Assembly: GCA_023132505.1 (NCBI GenBank) | Contig: JAGLYE010000057.1 | Span: 1-8,222 of the forward strand | Source: Bacteroidales bacterium | GTDB taxonomy: Bacteria > Bacteroidota > Bacteroidia > Bacteroidales > B18-G4 | Direction: 5' to 3' | DNA length: 8,222 nucleotides | Shown: positions 7,022 to 8,222 of the stretch, in pieces | Layout: the number at the start of each line of letters is the position of its first letter | Numbering within the stretch: position 1 is the stretch's first letter | Position numbers and translations under genes: made by a program | The notes under the pieces: model-generated | Database searches by the model: none | Seen by the model: only the letters and a program-made list of their open reading frames with translations | What the model was told of the DNA's origin: nothing

Positions 7022-8222
7022 TCAAAGCGTTCTCTTAACCTCAATCTCTTCGTACCCTTCAAGGATATCACCTACCTTGATATCGTTAAAGTTGACAATG
7101 TTAAGGCCGCATTCATAGCCGGTTGCTACTTCTTTGGCATCATCTTTAAATCTTTTGAGCGATCCAAGTACACCGGTATACACAACGATGCCATCACGGA
7201 TCAATCTGACAGAAGTGTTACGGGTGATCTTCCCGTCGAGGACCATACATCCTGCAACAGTACCCACCTTAGTGATTTTAAATACTTCCCGCACTTCAAC
7301 ATTGCAGGTGATATTTTCTTCTATATCGGGTGAAAGCATACCTTCGATGGCAGCTTTGATCTCTTCGATGGCCTGATATATGATACTGTACAAGCGGATA
7401 TCGATCTGTTCATGTTCCGCAAGTTTCCTTGCACTTGGCTGCGGCCTTACCTGGAAGCCAACGATGATGGCATTAGATGCCGATGCCAGCATAACGTCTG
7501 TTTCAGTAACGGCTCCCACGCCTTTCAGGATCACGTTCACCTGTACTTCATCAGTTGATAGTTTGAGGAGAGAATCAGAGAGGGCCTCAACAGATCCGTC
7601 AACATCACCTTTAACAATGATATTAAGTTCTCTGAAATCGCCAATGGCTATCCTACGGCCAATTTCATCAAGTGTGATGTGCTTTTGTGTACGGAGGCCT
7701 TGTTCTCGCTGCAATTGCTCCCGTTTATTTGCAATGCTTTTTACTTCCCTTTCATCCTCCATTACATTAAAGCCATCGCCGGCCTGAGGGGCTCCGTTTA
7801 AGCCAAGCAGCAAAACCGGTGATGAAGGTCCGGCTTCTTTGATGAGTTGGTTTCGCTCATTGTACATAGCCTTGATCTTGCCATAATAAGATCCTGATAA
7901 CACCATATCGCCAGTGTGCAGTGTTCCGGTCCGGACCAATACATTAGTAACAAATCCCCTTCCTTTGTCGAGGGATGATTCAATGACAGTGCCAATGGCA
8001 TTCCTCTCGTGATTGGCTTTCAGGTCGAGCATCTCTGCTTCCAGCAGCACTTTTTCCAGCAGTTCACTGATATTGAGGCCATCCTTGGCCGAAACTTCCT
8101 GGCTTTGATATTTGCCTCCCCATTCTTCTACAAGAATGTTCATTTCTGAAAGCTGTTGCTTTATTTTATCGGGATTGGCATTTGGTTTATCAATTTTATT
8201 AATGGCAAAAACTATGGGTACG
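7022..8222 (-). CDS. infB: Translation initiation factor IF-2, C-terminal part (5' end outside window)
   Basis: IF-2 is the GTPase that brings initiator tRNA to the small ribosomal subunit and promotes subunit joining. The frame stays open to the right edge of the window; 399 residues are visible, beginning within the G domain. NKID (visible residues 8-11) is the G4 guanine-specificity motif and SAK (44-46) the G5 motif. Domain II follows at about 74-155 ([15 protein letters not shown], then TGD). Domain III spans about 190-295 with the typical [12 protein letters not shown] and [10 protein letters not shown]. The tRNA-binding domain IV spans about 303-399 and ends in [18 protein letters not shown]. 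The first ATG inside the window (8143) is only an internal methionine, since the preceding codons are clearly IF-2 sequence. The N-terminal domain and G1-G3 motifs lie outside. It converges on purA, and its TGA stop lies beside a heptamer array. Confidence 0.97.
   Translation of the reverse strand, partial: VPIVFAINKIDKPNANPDKIKQQLSEMNILVEEWGGKYQSQEVSAKDGLNISELLEKVLLEAEMLDLKANHERNAIGTVIESSLDKGRGFVTNVLVRTGTLHTGDMVLSGSYYGKIKAMYNERNQLIKEAGPSSPVLLLGLNGAPQAGDGFNVMEDEREVKSIANKREQLQREQGLRTQKHITLDEIGRRIAIGDFRELNIIVKGDVDGSVEALSDSLLKLSTDEVQVNVILKGVGAVTETDVMLASASNAIIVGFQVRPQPSARKLAEHEQIDIRLYSIIYQAIEEIKAAIEGMLSPDIEENITCNVEVREVFKITKVGTVAGCMVLDGKITRNTSVRLIRDGIVVYTGVLGSLKRFKDDAKEVATGYECGLNIVNFNDIKVGDILEGYEEIEVKRTL

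Noticed and set aside
7022..8143. A complete 373-residue protein starting at the ATG at 8143 on the minus strand.
   Set aside because: The 26 codons upstream continue in frame to the window edge and contain the IF-2 NKID motif. The gene is therefore a truncated view of infB, not a short independent gene.
1..8222. A defence island, toxin-antitoxin pair, prophage or other undescribed multi-gene system.
   Set aside because: All five substantial genes belong to recognised families, four of them housekeeping or regulatory, and no unexplained gap exceeds 190 bp.

Overview
The window looks like a chromosomal segment from a member of the Bacteroidota, probably a Bacteroidales-like lineage. Three things suggest this. 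A large secreted protein ends in the gliding-motility/type IX secretion C-terminal sorting domain, which is essentially restricted to this phylum. The candidate promoters fit the Bacteroidota -7 consensus TAnnTTTG. Most starts lack a strong Shine-Dalgarno sequence. No phage, insertion sequence, CRISPR array, tRNA or rRNA is visible.

Layout, left to right. Positions 4-17 hold the edge of a heptamer repeat (ATCAAGT). Positions 24-2642 (minus) encode an 872-residue exported multidomain surface protein with Fn3-like modules and a type IX sorting domain. A 129-bp divergent spacer carries a -7-like box for each direction. Positions 2772-5003 (plus) encode a full-length Rel/SpoT-family (p)ppGpp synthetase/hydrolase with both catalytic centres apparently intact. 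A 187-bp AT-rich spacer follows, with a promoter-like box and an imperfect palindrome. Positions 5191-5634 (plus) encode a Fur-superfamily regulator that has lost the cysteines of the structural zinc site. Eleven bases later, 5646-6935 (plus) encodes PurA, adenylosuccinate synthetase. A tandem array of eleven 7-bp units at 6941-7017 fills almost all of the space between purA and the convergent infB. Positions 7022-8222 (minus) hold the C-terminal 399 residues of translation initiation factor IF-2, whose 5' part lies outside the window.

How the genes relate. Rel makes and degrades (p)ppGpp. PurA and IF-2 are both known from other bacteria to bind ppGpp, so the alarmone enzyme and two of its targets lie within about 6 kb. 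The Fur-like gene and purA are spaced as an operon, which suggests that the regulator acts on, or responds alongside, purine synthesis. The surface protein appears unrelated to this theme.

Most of the window is ordinary housekeeping content. The points most worth a second look are the heptamer repeats, which sit with the same orientation just behind two minus-strand stop codons, the zinc-site-less Fur homologue coupled to purA, and the palindrome at its promoter. I see no convincing new multi-gene system.
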